NCBI GenBank assembly: GCA_900543485.1
Contig: UQRM01000006.1
Coordinates: 1-64,000, forward strand
From: an uncultured Eubacterium sp.
Lineage (GTDB): Bacteria; Bacillota; Clostridia; Peptostreptococcales; Anaerovoracaceae
Reading direction: 5' to 3'
Length of the DNA: 64,000 nucleotides
Position numbers and translations under genes: made by a program. Numbering within the stretch: the first letter of the stretch is position 1; each line of letters opens with the position of its first letter. Positions 36,046 to 43,487 of this stretch are shown one piece after another. The notes beneath the pieces are model-generated. The model had not been told where the DNA came from. It saw only the letters and a program-made list of their open reading frames with translations, and ran no database searches.

Positions 36046-36801
36046 TTACAGTCTTACCTCCACTCCCTGTTTTCTCAGATATTCCTTGAGATCAGCTATC
36101 CTTATCTCCTTATAGTGAAAAATACTGGCAGCCAGTCCCGCGTCGATGCCCTCATGTTTGAAAAGCTCCGAAAAATCCTCCATCTTTCCGGCACCACCCG
36201 AGGCTATTATCGGGACATTGACCCTGGCTGCTATCTCGTCCAGCATCTCCAGGTCGAAGCCGCCCTTGACTCCATCGGTATCGATACTGTTGACTACCAG
36301 CTCTCCGGCGCCGCTGTTGACTCCGTCTACCGCCCACTGAAGAGCGTCGATGCCCGTATCTTCCCGGCCGCCCTTTGAAAACAACCGGAAGCTGCCCTCT
36401 ACCCTCTTGATGTCCATGCTGAGAACGACGCACTGATCTCCGTACTTCTTGGCCGCCTTTTCGATGATATCCGGGTTCCTTATGGCTCCGCTGTTGACAC
36501 TGACCTTATCGGCGCCGCACTTGAGCACCCTGTCGAAATCGTCCAGTGTATTTATCCCGCCTCCTACGGTCAGAGGGATGAATATCTCCGAAGCGACTTT
36601 CTTCAATATATCCGTAAAGAGACTTCTTTCCTCGACACTGGCGGTGATATCGTAGAAAACCAGCTCGTCGGCGCCTTCCTCGTTATAAAACCTCGCCATC
36701 TCAACAGGATCCGAAACATCTCTTATCCCTTCAAAGTTTTTGCCTTTTACGACTCTTCCGTTCCTCACATCCAGACACGGTATTATCCTCTTGGTAATCA
36801 C
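36046..36801 (-). CDS. hisF: imidazole glycerol phosphate synthase, cyclase subunit HisF
   Basis: HisF joins with HisH to make imidazole glycerol phosphate and AICAR. The 251-residue TIM barrel has the catalytic Asp in IIPCLDVRNGRVVKG (D11) and a second in VNSIDTDGVKGGFD (about D131). The start is GTG, overlapping the hisA stop by four bases. Confidence 0.96.
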   Translation of the reverse strand: MITKRIIPCLDVRNGRVVKGKNFEGIRDVSDPVEMARFYNEEGADELVFYDITASVEERSLFTDILKKVASEIFIPLTVGGGINTLDDFDRVLKCGADKVSVNSGAIRNPDIIEKAAKKYGDQCVVLSMDIKRVEGSFRLFSKGGREDTGIDALQWAVDGVNSGAGELVVNSIDTDGVKGGFDLEMLDEIAARVNVPIIASGGAGKMEDFSELFKHEGIDAGLAASIFHYKEIRIADLKEYLRKQGVEVRL

Positions 36802-37526
36802 GCTCTTTCCTCCTTCTGCCGGGCCAGCTCCACAGCCTTCTCCAGGTCAAGCTTTCCGCTGTATATGGCCTTCCCCAGGATAGCCGCCGATACGATATCC
36901 TTAAGCTCTGTTATCTCCTCTTCAAAACTGATCCCTCCCGACGCTACCACTTCCAGACCTTCTATATCTTTCAATTTTCTATACGCGTCCATGTTAGTGC
37001 CTTCAAGACCTCCATCTTTCGAAATATCAGTATATATTACCGTCTTCACACCGATACTCGAAAGATGACGGCAGAAATCGAAGCTTTTCCTGTCGGTGAT
37101 CTCCTTCCATCCATTGACTGCCACATAGCCATCCCTGGCATCGACACCCACGGCGATCTTCTCTCCGTATTTTTTCACCATCTCTTCCAGGAATCCCGGA
37201 TCCCTGACGGCTACAGTCCCCAGTATCACCCGGCCCACGCCTATGTCAAGGTACTGTCTGATTCGCTCCTCGTCTCTTATTCCTCCGCCTACTTCCACGA
37301 ACATATCGACACCCTGAACGATCTCTTTTATCGTCTCGTAATTGACCAGCTTCCCGTCCTTGGCTCCGTCCAGGTCGACCACATGGAGGCAGTCAGCGCC
37401 TTTCGCTTTGAAAGCCCTCGCCACATCCGCCGGATCATCGCTGTAGACTGTCATCTTATCGTAGTCTCCCTGAAAAAGTCTTACGGCCTTTCCATCTCTC
37501 AAATCTATTGCGGGAAAAATCTTCAT
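36798..37526 (-). CDS. hisA: ProFAR isomerase HisA
   Basis: This phosphoribosyl isomerase is a 242-residue TIM barrel homologous to HisF. It starts IFPAIDLRDGKAVRLFQGD, with the catalytic Asp at about residue 8 and its partner in YTDISKDG (about 128-135). GGAGG within the end of hisH serves its start. Confidence 0.95.
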   Translation of the reverse strand: MKIFPAIDLRDGKAVRLFQGDYDKMTVYSDDPADVARAFKAKGADCLHVVDLDGAKDGKLVNYETIKEIVQGVDMFVEVGGGIRDEERIRQYLDIGVGRVILGTVAVRDPGFLEEMVKKYGEKIAVGVDARDGYVAVNGWKEITDRKSFDFCRHLSSIGVKTVIYTDISKDGGLEGTNMDAYRKLKDIEGLEVVASGGISFEEEITELKDIVSAAILGKAIYSGKLDLEKAVELARQKEERA

Positions 37527-37533
37527 AAGTACA

Positions 37534-38154
37534 TTATACCTCCATAAATGCTCTCAATATATTCAGTCCCACATCTCCGCTCTTTTCCGGATGGAACTGG
37601 GTCCCGTAGATCCTGCCGTTCCTCACGGCGCCTGTTATCTTTATTCCATACATGGAGTCAGCGATAACACTGTCGGCGCAGTCCTTCCCATAGTAGCTGT
37701 GGACGTAATATACACAGTCTCCCTGCTTTATGTACTTGAACAGAGGCTCCTCCTGCGCGAATCTCAGCGCGTTCCATCCTATGTGGGGTACCTTGAGACC
37801 CTCTATCCCTTCTTTCTTCAGATCTTCATCTATGGACGCGATGACTCCGTCTATAAGTCCCAGACCCTGATGGATACCGTACTCATGGCTTTCTCTGAAC
37901 AACAGCTGCATGCCAAGACATATCCCGAGCAATGGTTTTCCCCGGGCCGTCTCATCCATTATCGTATCTACCAGACCTGTGGCCCTGAGCTTGGCGATGG
38001 CGTCCTCAAAGGCGCCTACCCCCGGCAATATTATCCTGTCAGCAGCCTCTATATCTTTCTTTTTACCAGTGACCCTGGTCTCAGCCCCCAGGTACCGCAG
38101 CGAGGCTGTCAGTGAGAACAAGTTTCCCACACCGTAATCTATTATAGCTATCAT
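37534..38154 (-). CDS. hisH: imidazole glycerol phosphate synthase, glutaminase subunit HisH
   Basis: This class I glutamine amidotransferase feeds ammonia to HisF. The nucleophile is in LLGICLGMQLLF and the His/Glu pair in GTQFHPEKSG. The start is the ATG at 38154 with AAAGGAG seven bases upstream; it overlaps the hisB stop by one base. Confidence 0.95.
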   Translation of the reverse strand: MIAIIDYGVGNLFSLTASLRYLGAETRVTGKKKDIEAADRIILPGVGAFEDAIAKLRATGLVDTIMDETARGKPLLGICLGMQLLFRESHEYGIHQGLGLIDGVIASIDEDLKKEGIEGLKVPHIGWNALRFAQEEPLFKYIKQGDCVYYVHSYYGKDCADSVIADSMYGIKITGAVRNGRIYGTQFHPEKSGDVGLNILRAFMEV

Positions 38155-38741
38155 CACAAAACTCCTTTTGTCGACGGTATCTCGTCGGCGTATTCCTTCT
38201 CGATTGCACAGGCCTGTCTCAGCGCCCGGCCCATTCCCTTGAAAACAGCTTCTATGATATGATGGGAGTTCTCGCCTGCCAGCATCCTGAGATGTATCGT
38301 CAATCCCATCTCCCTGGCCATGGCCTCCACAAATTCCTTCACCAGCTCAGTATCGAAATCACCCACTTTCTGGGTCGGTATATCCACATCGAAGATCACG
38401 CAGCTTCGTCCGCTTATATCCAGAGAACACAACACCAGCGCCTCGTCCATCGGCAGCAGCATACTGCCGTACCTGTATATCCCTCTTTTGTCCCCGAGCG
38501 CTTCCCTGAAAGCGCTCCCCATTGCTATCCCTATATCTTCAACCGTATGATGGTAATCCACCTTTGTATCGCCTTCGCACTCCACGGCTATGTCGAATCT
38601 TCCGTGACGGGTAAACAGCTCCAGCATGTGATCGAGGAAACCACATCCCGAATCTATCTCATAAGCGCCTGTCCCGTCTATTTCGAGGGCCAGAGCTATT
38701 TTAGTCTCCTTTGTGTCTCTGACTATCTTTTTCCTTCTCAT
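38154..38741 (-). CDS. hisB: imidazoleglycerol-phosphate dehydratase HisB
   Basis: This monofunctional dehydratase (195 residues) has the metal motifs DHMLELFTRHGRFD and DYHHTVEDIGIAMG, and a second set in GENSHHIIEAVFK. There is no histidinol phosphatase domain. AAAGGAG precedes the ATG. It is separated from hisC by 69 bases that show no gene. Confidence 0.95.
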   Translation of the reverse strand: MRRKKIVRDTKETKIALALEIDGTGAYEIDSGCGFLDHMLELFTRHGRFDIAVECEGDTKVDYHHTVEDIGIAMGSAFREALGDKRGIYRYGSMLLPMDEALVLCSLDISGRSCVIFDVDIPTQKVGDFDTELVKEFVEAMAREMGLTIHLRMLAGENSHHIIEAVFKGMGRALRQACAIEKEYADEIPSTKGVL

Positions 38742-38810
38742 CGGTAATCTCCTTTACGTGTTTTTACGCACTCTCCCGGCCTTCATGCCCAGCGACCCCT
38801 TTCTGTCTCC

Positions 38811-39878
38811 CTATATACTTTCCAGTATCTTCCGGGTCGCTGATATCAGCAGTTCCATTTCTTCCGGAGTGCCTATGGTTATTCTAACATAATCGGCTAT
38901 CTTTTCATCCTTAAAATGTCTCACGATTATATCATATTTCCTCAGCTCGTTGAAAAACCTTTCGCCTCTCATCCTGTCGCTGGCAGCGAACACGAAATTG
39001 GCTTTTGACGGGAGGACCCTGAACCCCAATCCTTTCAATTCCTCCACGAAGTGTTCTCTTGTATCGATGATCTTTTTTCTGGTCGTCTCAAAGTATCCCC
39101 TGTCCTTCATGGCCTCAGCTCCGGCCAGGATGGACAAACGGTTCAGATTGTACGGATTGAAGCTGAACTTTATCCTGTTCAGATCCTCGATGAGCTCCTC
39201 GCTTCCCATAGCGAATCCTACTCTGGCTCCTGCCAGGCTCCTTGATTTTGAAAGGGTCTGTACCACCAGCAGGTTATCGTATCTGTCTATCAGTCCCACG
39301 GCGCTGTCGGCTCCGAAATCCACATAAGCCTCATCTATTACGACCAGGTTGTCTCTGTTGTTCTCCAGTATATCCTCTATCTGAGAAAGCTCCAGAGCCA
39401 TTCCCGTCGGCGCGTTAGGGTTGGTTATGACTATCGTACCATCGGCACCATAGTAATCTTCCGGTCTCACGGAAAAATCATCGCCTAACGGGACCTTCAC
39501 ACCTTCCGCGCCGAAGATATCGCAATAGACAGGGTAAAAGCTGTAGCTTATCTCCGGATACCACACTTTGCCTGTCTTGCCTCGAAAAGCCATGAAAATA
39601 AAAGCCAGGATCTCATCCGAACCGTTCCCGGCGATGACCTGCTCCTGTCTTATCCCGTAAAAATCAGCGATGGCTTCTGTCAGCAGCGATGCCGCCGGCT
39701 CCGAATACAGCCTGAGTTTCTTTGCCTCATCGCTGTTTATGACATCCACTGCTCCCGGTGCCGGCTCATAAGGGTTCTCGTTGGTATTGAGTTTTATCAA
39801 TCTTCCCAGCGTCTTCGGCTGTTCCCCCGGAGTATATGGCTCCAATGTCTGAAATCTGTCTCTCAAAAATCTGCTCAT
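38811..39878 (-). CDS. hisC: histidinol-phosphate aminotransferase HisC
   Basis: This PLP enzyme of fold type I has 355 residues. Features are KLNTNENPYEPAP, the NPNAPTG motif, the VIDEAYVDF Asp/Tyr and the PLP lysine in TLSKSRSLAGARVGFA. It overlaps hisG by ATGA. In many Clostridia hisD lies between hisG and hisC, but the overlap excludes that here. Confidence 0.95.
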   Translation of the reverse strand: MSRFLRDRFQTLEPYTPGEQPKTLGRLIKLNTNENPYEPAPGAVDVINSDEAKKLRLYSEPAASLLTEAIADFYGIRQEQVIAGNGSDEILAFIFMAFRGKTGKVWYPEISYSFYPVYCDIFGAEGVKVPLGDDFSVRPEDYYGADGTIVITNPNAPTGMALELSQIEDILENNRDNLVVIDEAYVDFGADSAVGLIDRYDNLLVVQTLSKSRSLAGARVGFAMGSEELIEDLNRIKFSFNPYNLNRLSILAGAEAMKDRGYFETTRKKIIDTREHFVEELKGLGFRVLPSKANFVFAASDRMRGERFFNELRKYDIIVRHFKDEKIADYVRITIGTPEEMELLISATRKILESI

Positions 39879-40495
39879 TTTACCTTCTCCCCCAGTTTCC
39901 TAAGCATATCGCTTATCATCTCGTTTTCGAATTTAAAACTGGTCTTGTTGGCAATGAATCTGGCGCTGATATCCCGGAACTCCTCTATCACTTTCAGATG
40001 ATTCTCCTTCAGCGTATTCCCCGTCTCCACTATATCAACTATCACATCCGAAAGGCCCAATATAGGCGCCAATTCTATGCTCCCGTTGAGTTTTATTATC
40101 TCTATGTCTCTGTTCCTGCTTCCATAGAAGTCTTTAGCTATATTTACGTATTTGGTAGCTACCCGCAATGTCCTGTCTGGATCCTCCACATATCCTTCCG
40201 GAGCGGCGACAGCCATCCTGCACTTTCCTATCTTCAGATCCAGCAATTCATATACATCGGATTTATTTTCCAGCAATATGTCTTTTCCGACTATACCCAC
40301 ATCAGCTGCCCGGTGCTCCACATATATCGCCACATCGCTGGGCTTTACCAGCAAATATCTAACATTTTTCTCCGGACTTTCAAACACCAGCTTTCTGTTC
40401 TGCTCATAATATCCAGGACAATCATATCCTATTGACGCCAGCATATCGTATACCTGGTCGCCCAGCCTTCCTTTAGGCAGCGCTATATTCAACAT
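39875..40495 (-). CDS. hisG: ATP phosphoribosyltransferase, short form HisG
   Basis: HisG is the first enzyme of the pathway. The 206-residue short form lacks the C-terminal regulatory domain and works as a hetero-octamer with HisZ, encoded just upstream. It opens with IALPKGRLGDQVYDML and contains IVDIVETGNTLKENHL. The start follows the hisZ stop directly. Confidence 0.96.
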   Translation of the reverse strand: MLNIALPKGRLGDQVYDMLASIGYDCPGYYEQNRKLVFESPEKNVRYLLVKPSDVAIYVEHRAADVGIVGKDILLENKSDVYELLDLKIGKCRMAVAAPEGYVEDPDRTLRVATKYVNIAKDFYGSRNRDIEIIKLNGSIELAPILGLSDVIVDIVETGNTLKENHLKVIEEFRDISARFIANKTSFKFENEMISDMLRKLGEKVK

Positions 40496-41608
40496 TTATT
40501 CGTCCTCCTTTACCGTCATCCCATCTCTGAGCCTGTACTTATACCTGTACCTGAGACACGCGGGCGCTTCAGTCTCAGCCCTTACCGACATACCTTCCTT
40601 CTGCAGCCCCTGGACAGCCTTGAGCACCGCCGCTATCGGCTCTCCTTCATCATACAGCAACAGAGAGTCCACATCGTATCGGGATACTTCCGCCTCTCCT
40701 TTTGTCAGCTCATCCAGATATATGGCGAAGCCTACAGCTCCGGCGTCTTTGCCAAAGAGGCCCATCGCTTTGTCGTACTGACCGCCCGCAAGCACACATC
40801 CCGGCAGATTCCTTATATATCCGCGGAAAATTATGCCGTTGTAGTAATCGATATCGTTGACCATGGACAGATCGAGCTGGATGTTCCTGGAATACCCCAG
40901 GCTTCTGAGAGCGTCACAATACTCTCCCAGCTCTTCCAGATCAGCCAACATCTTATCGTTGACGGCCATGGCCCTTGCTTTTTTGATAGTCTCCCTCATC
41001 GGTCCATACAAGAATGGTATCTGCCTCAGCACCGAGGCTCTTTCCTCATCCAGCCCGGCTGCGGCAGCTATCCGCTCTATCCCTGTCATGTTTTTCTGCC
41101 TTATGTTGTTGAGAAGCTCTCCGTACAGACCTTCCTCCAGCCCCAGCTGATCCAGGAAGTCGACGGTATAATGCATGTGAGAGATCTCCAACAGATAATC
41201 AGGGTCTATGGTCTTGAGAGATTTGGCGGCCAGCGTCATGACTTCCAGGATGCTGTACTTATCTATCCTGCCCATGTACTCCAGCCCCATCTGGTTTATC
41301 TCCTTGAAGCAGTGGCTTTCCCTGTTCTCCCTGTATACGTTCTCTATGTAATAGAGCTTTTCGCTCTTATCCCTTGTGGCGCCGGTATTGTTGATGACGC
41401 TCAGCGTAACGTCCGGCTTCATTGCCAGCAGCCTGCCGTCCAGGTCGGTGAAAGTCAGCACCTTATCGCCTGTAAAAAAGTCCCTGTTAGTGGCATAGAG
41501 GGAATACTCCTCGAATTTGCTTATCTTGTATTTCTTATAGCCGTACTTCTCATAAAGGCCTCTCAGCTCCAGAGTAGCCCTCTCGTCCGGCTTCAGATTG
41601 TACTTCAT
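40496..41608 (-). CDS. hisZ: ATP phosphoribosyltransferase regulatory subunit HisZ
   Basis: This HisRS-like paralogue activates short HisG and carries histidine feedback. It is 370 residues with class II synthetase-like blocks (KPDVTLSVI, YYIENVYRENRESHCFKEINQMGLEYMG). The start is the ATG at 41608 after GAAGGAG; an earlier in-frame ATG has no site. It is the first gene of the operon, with a promoter and a leader palindrome upstream. Confidence 0.93.
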   Translation of the reverse strand: MKYNLKPDERATLELRGLYEKYGYKKYKISKFEEYSLYATNRDFFTGDKVLTFTDLDGRLLAMKPDVTLSVINNTGATRDKSEKLYYIENVYRENRESHCFKEINQMGLEYMGRIDKYSILEVMTLAAKSLKTIDPDYLLEISHMHYTVDFLDQLGLEEGLYGELLNNIRQKNMTGIERIAAAAGLDEERASVLRQIPFLYGPMRETIKKARAMAVNDKMLADLEELGEYCDALRSLGYSRNIQLDLSMVNDIDYYNGIIFRGYIRNLPGCVLAGGQYDKAMGLFGKDAGAVGFAIYLDELTKGEAEVSRYDVDSLLLYDEGEPIAAVLKAVQGLQKEGMSVRAETEAPACLRYRYKYRLRDGMTVKEDE

Positions 41609-41663
41609 ATCTATTCTCCTTCCGGCTTCTGCCTCATTCGCATTTAAGCTTTGTTTCACAGCC

Positions 41664-41734
41664 AACGCTTTATTGTATTAAAGCATTACTTCGTTACTGT
41701 TGTATAGTATACACCAACGTATCACCTTTGTCCA
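41664..41734 (-). promoter_or_regulatory. his operon promoter and leader palindrome
   Basis: On the minus strand the -35 is TGGACA (41729-41734), the spacer is 17 bp and the -10 is TATACT (41706-41711). Just after the predicted transcription start lies an inverted repeat AACGCTTTA/TAAAGCATT (41664-41687, 6-base centre), which could be a repressor operator or an RNA hairpin. There is no T-box and no His-codon leader peptide. Confidence 0.65.
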
Positions 41735-41750
41735 GCCCTGTAAGCACAAA

Positions 41751-41783
41751 AAACTAAAAAGGCCCCGTCTTTTCCGGAGCCTT
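41751..41783 (-). terminator. terminator of the larB transcript
   Basis: On the minus strand AAGGCTCCG pairs with CGGGGCCTT around a 7-base loop and is followed by TTTTTAGTTT. Confidence 0.85.
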
Positions 41784-41789
41784 GATCCT

Positions 41790-42548
41790 TCACCGTTTCC
41801 TGTTTATGACTGATGCCAGATACGCCGCTCCGAATCCATTGTCGATATTGACTATCCCCACACCGTTGGCGCAGCTGTTGAGCATGGAAAGGAGCGCTGA
41901 CAGACCTCCCAGATTAGATCCATAACCTATGCTGGTGGGAACAGCTATCACCGGAGTATCCACCAATCCTCCAACTACACTGGCCAGAGCACCTTCCATT
42001 CCCGCGACCACGATCACCACGTCAGCGGCTCTTATCCTGTCCAGTTTGGCGAAGAGTCTATGTATCCCTGCTACTCCCACATCGTATATCCTGTCCACAT
42101 CGTTGCCCAGGATATCCGCTGTGACAGCCGCCTCTTCGGCCACCGGTATGTCGGCGGTACCCGCCGTCACTACGGCGACTTTTTTCCGTTCTCTGTTATC
42201 ATTGCCGTCATCATCCCCTAACGCAGCTATTATCCGTGCCGTCTCAAAATACACAGCATCCGGCAGGATTTCCCTGACCACATCGAAATCCCTGCGGCTG
42301 GCTCTCGTCCCCATGATGCTGCCACCGCCTCCAGCCAGCTGAGCCATGATGTCACGGATCTGCTCCGACGTCTTCCCCTGACAAAAGACTACTTCGGGAA
42401 AGCCTGTTCTCAGCGCTCTGTGATTGTCGACGCTGGCAAATCCCATATCCTTGAACGGCAAATCCTTCAACTCCTCACAGGCTTCCTCCACATCTACTTC
42501 TCCGCTCTTCACCTGCTCCAGCAGTTTTCTCAAATGCTTATCATCCAT
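41790..42548 (-). CDS. larB: LarB, pyridinium-3,5-biscarboxylic acid mononucleotide synthase
   Basis: LarB makes the first intermediate of the nickel-pincer nucleotide cofactor by carboxylating and hydrolysing nicotinic acid adenine dinucleotide. The 252-residue protein has a helical N-terminus, then a PurE-like core with VVTAGTADIPVAEEAA and VAGMEGALASVVGGLVDTPVIAVPTSIGYG. larA, larC and larE are not in the window. It follows the 5-formyl-THF cyclo-ligase gene by 18 bases. Confidence 0.92.
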   Translation of the reverse strand: MDDKHLRKLLEQVKSGEVDVEEACEELKDLPFKDMGFASVDNHRALRTGFPEVVFCQGKTSEQIRDIMAQLAGGGGSIMGTRASRRDFDVVREILPDAVYFETARIIAALGDDDGNDNRERKKVAVVTAGTADIPVAEEAAVTADILGNDVDRIYDVGVAGIHRLFAKLDRIRAADVVIVVAGMEGALASVVGGLVDTPVIAVPTSIGYGSNLGGLSALLSMLNSCANGVGIVNIDNGFGAAYLASVINRKR

Positions 42549-42566
42549 ATCTCTAACCTTTCCTTT

Positions 42567-43133
42567 TTATTTTATCATCCGCTTCTCGCTCACGATCATA
42601 TCAGGTCTGACATCGTGTACCTCCGCAGGCAGCTCCTTCACGATCTGAAAATCATAACACACCGCTATAGTCCTGTCATTTTTACGTCCGGTGAGGAACC
42701 TATCGTAATATCCCCCGCCATAACCTATCCTGTCGCGTCTTTCAGAGAATACCGTCCCCGGCATTATCACCAAGACCGGCGTTTGCTCCGTCAACGCTGT
42801 CAACGGCTGCGCCGCCGATCCGCCCGGTTCTCTTATGCCAAAGGACCCCGTCGTCATCTCCATATCCTCATCCCATCGATAAAAGGTGAGGATCTCTCCT
42901 TCCACCTTCGGTATCCAAAGCGTCTTTCCGTCCTTCCTCGCCTGTTTCTCCATGAGAGTCACCTCCACCTCATTTCTTACAGGCATATAAAGACATATAT
43001 TTCCCGCCTTCTCATAGGCTTCCGTTTCGGCGATGACGGCGCATATCCTTTCCGAGCAGCGCCGCACTTCCTCCTGCGTAAGGCAGTCTCTTGCCTTCAG
43101 CATTTCCTTTCGCATTTCCTTTTTGCTTTTCAT
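42567..43133 (-). CDS. 5-formyltetrahydrofolate cyclo-ligase
   Basis: This ATP-dependent enzyme (MTHFS family) converts 5-formyl-THF to 5,10-methenyl-THF. It has KKEMRKEMLKARDCL at the start and the C-terminal signature RIGYGGGYYDRFL at about 140-152. The start is uncertain. The predicted -10 ends only one base before the ATG at 43139, so the transcript would begin at or near the in-frame ATG at 43133, which I use. This would be a leaderless mRNA; no Shine-Dalgarno site is visible for either start. Confidence 0.88.
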   Translation of the reverse strand: MKSKKEMRKEMLKARDCLTQEEVRRCSERICAVIAETEAYEKAGNICLYMPVRNEVEVTLMEKQARKDGKTLWIPKVEGEILTFYRWDEDMEMTTGSFGIREPGGSAAQPLTALTEQTPVLVIMPGTVFSERRDRIGYGGGYYDRFLTGRKNDRTIAVCYDFQIVKELPAEVHDVRPDMIVSEKRMIK

Positions 43134-43139
43134 ATCCAT

Positions 43140-43190
43140 ATATTATCAAACTTTCCCGCGCTTTACAATCTATAAGAAATATGGTATCAT
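43140..43190. promoter_or_regulatory. divergent promoters sharing a -35 element
   Basis: On the plus strand TTTACA (43162-43167), 17 bp, then TATCAT (43185-43190) drives the SCIFF gene. On the minus strand TTGTAA (43163-43168), 17 bp, then TAATAT (43140-43145) drives the cyclo-ligase-larB unit. The two -35 hexamers overlap by five bases, so polymerase probably cannot occupy both at once. Confidence 0.7.
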
Positions 43191-43236
43191 TTAATGCGGT
43201 AATATTACAATCAAGAACAGAAAGGTGGGACCACAA

Positions 43237-43383
43237 GTGAAGAGGATAAAAACTTTAGTATCGCGCGATCTGGAAAAATCCGCTAAGACAGGCGGCTGCG
43301 GTGAATGCCAGACTTCATGTCAGTCGGCCAGCAAGACTTCCTGCAGCGTTGCAAATCAGCAGTGCGAGAAGTGCAAGAACTAG
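43237..43383 (+). CDS. SCIFF ranthipeptide precursor (variant cysteine pattern)
   Basis: This 48-residue peptide starts at GTG with AAAGGTGGG upstream. It has the SCIFF N-terminal leader (MKRIKTL) and the core pattern C21-x2-C24-x3-C28, QSASKTSC36, VANQ and C43, plus an extra C46. The family (six cysteines in forty-five residues) is nearly universal in Clostridia and is matured by the radical-SAM enzyme encoded next. In the characterised member CteA the thioether joins Cys32 to Thr37; here those positions are Ser32 and Ser37. The peptide still has six cysteines because of C46. Its biological role is unknown. Confidence 0.93.
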   Translation: MKRIKTLVSRDLEKSAKTGGCGECQTSCQSASKTSCSVANQQCEKCKN

Positions 43384-43427
43384 CGGAATCGTTTCAAACG
43401 ATATCTGACACGACCAAGATAACGACT

Positions 43428-43458
43428 GCTGCATCTTTCTGAGAGATGCAGCTGTTTT
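43428..43458 (+). terminator. hairpin between SCIFF peptide and maturase, likely partial terminator
   Basis: A perfect 9-bp stem GCTGCATCT/AGATGCAGC with a 7-nt loop is followed by TGTTTT. In the gap between precursor and maturase it would let most transcripts stop after the peptide gene. Confidence 0.65.
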
Positions 43459-43487
43459 CATGTATATGACATTTTTCGGAGGAATAA

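Noticed and set aside
41609..41735. T-box or His-codon leader peptide before hisZ
   Set aside because: The leader is only about 90 bases, without the T-box TGGN motif or specifier stem, and no His-rich frame is present.
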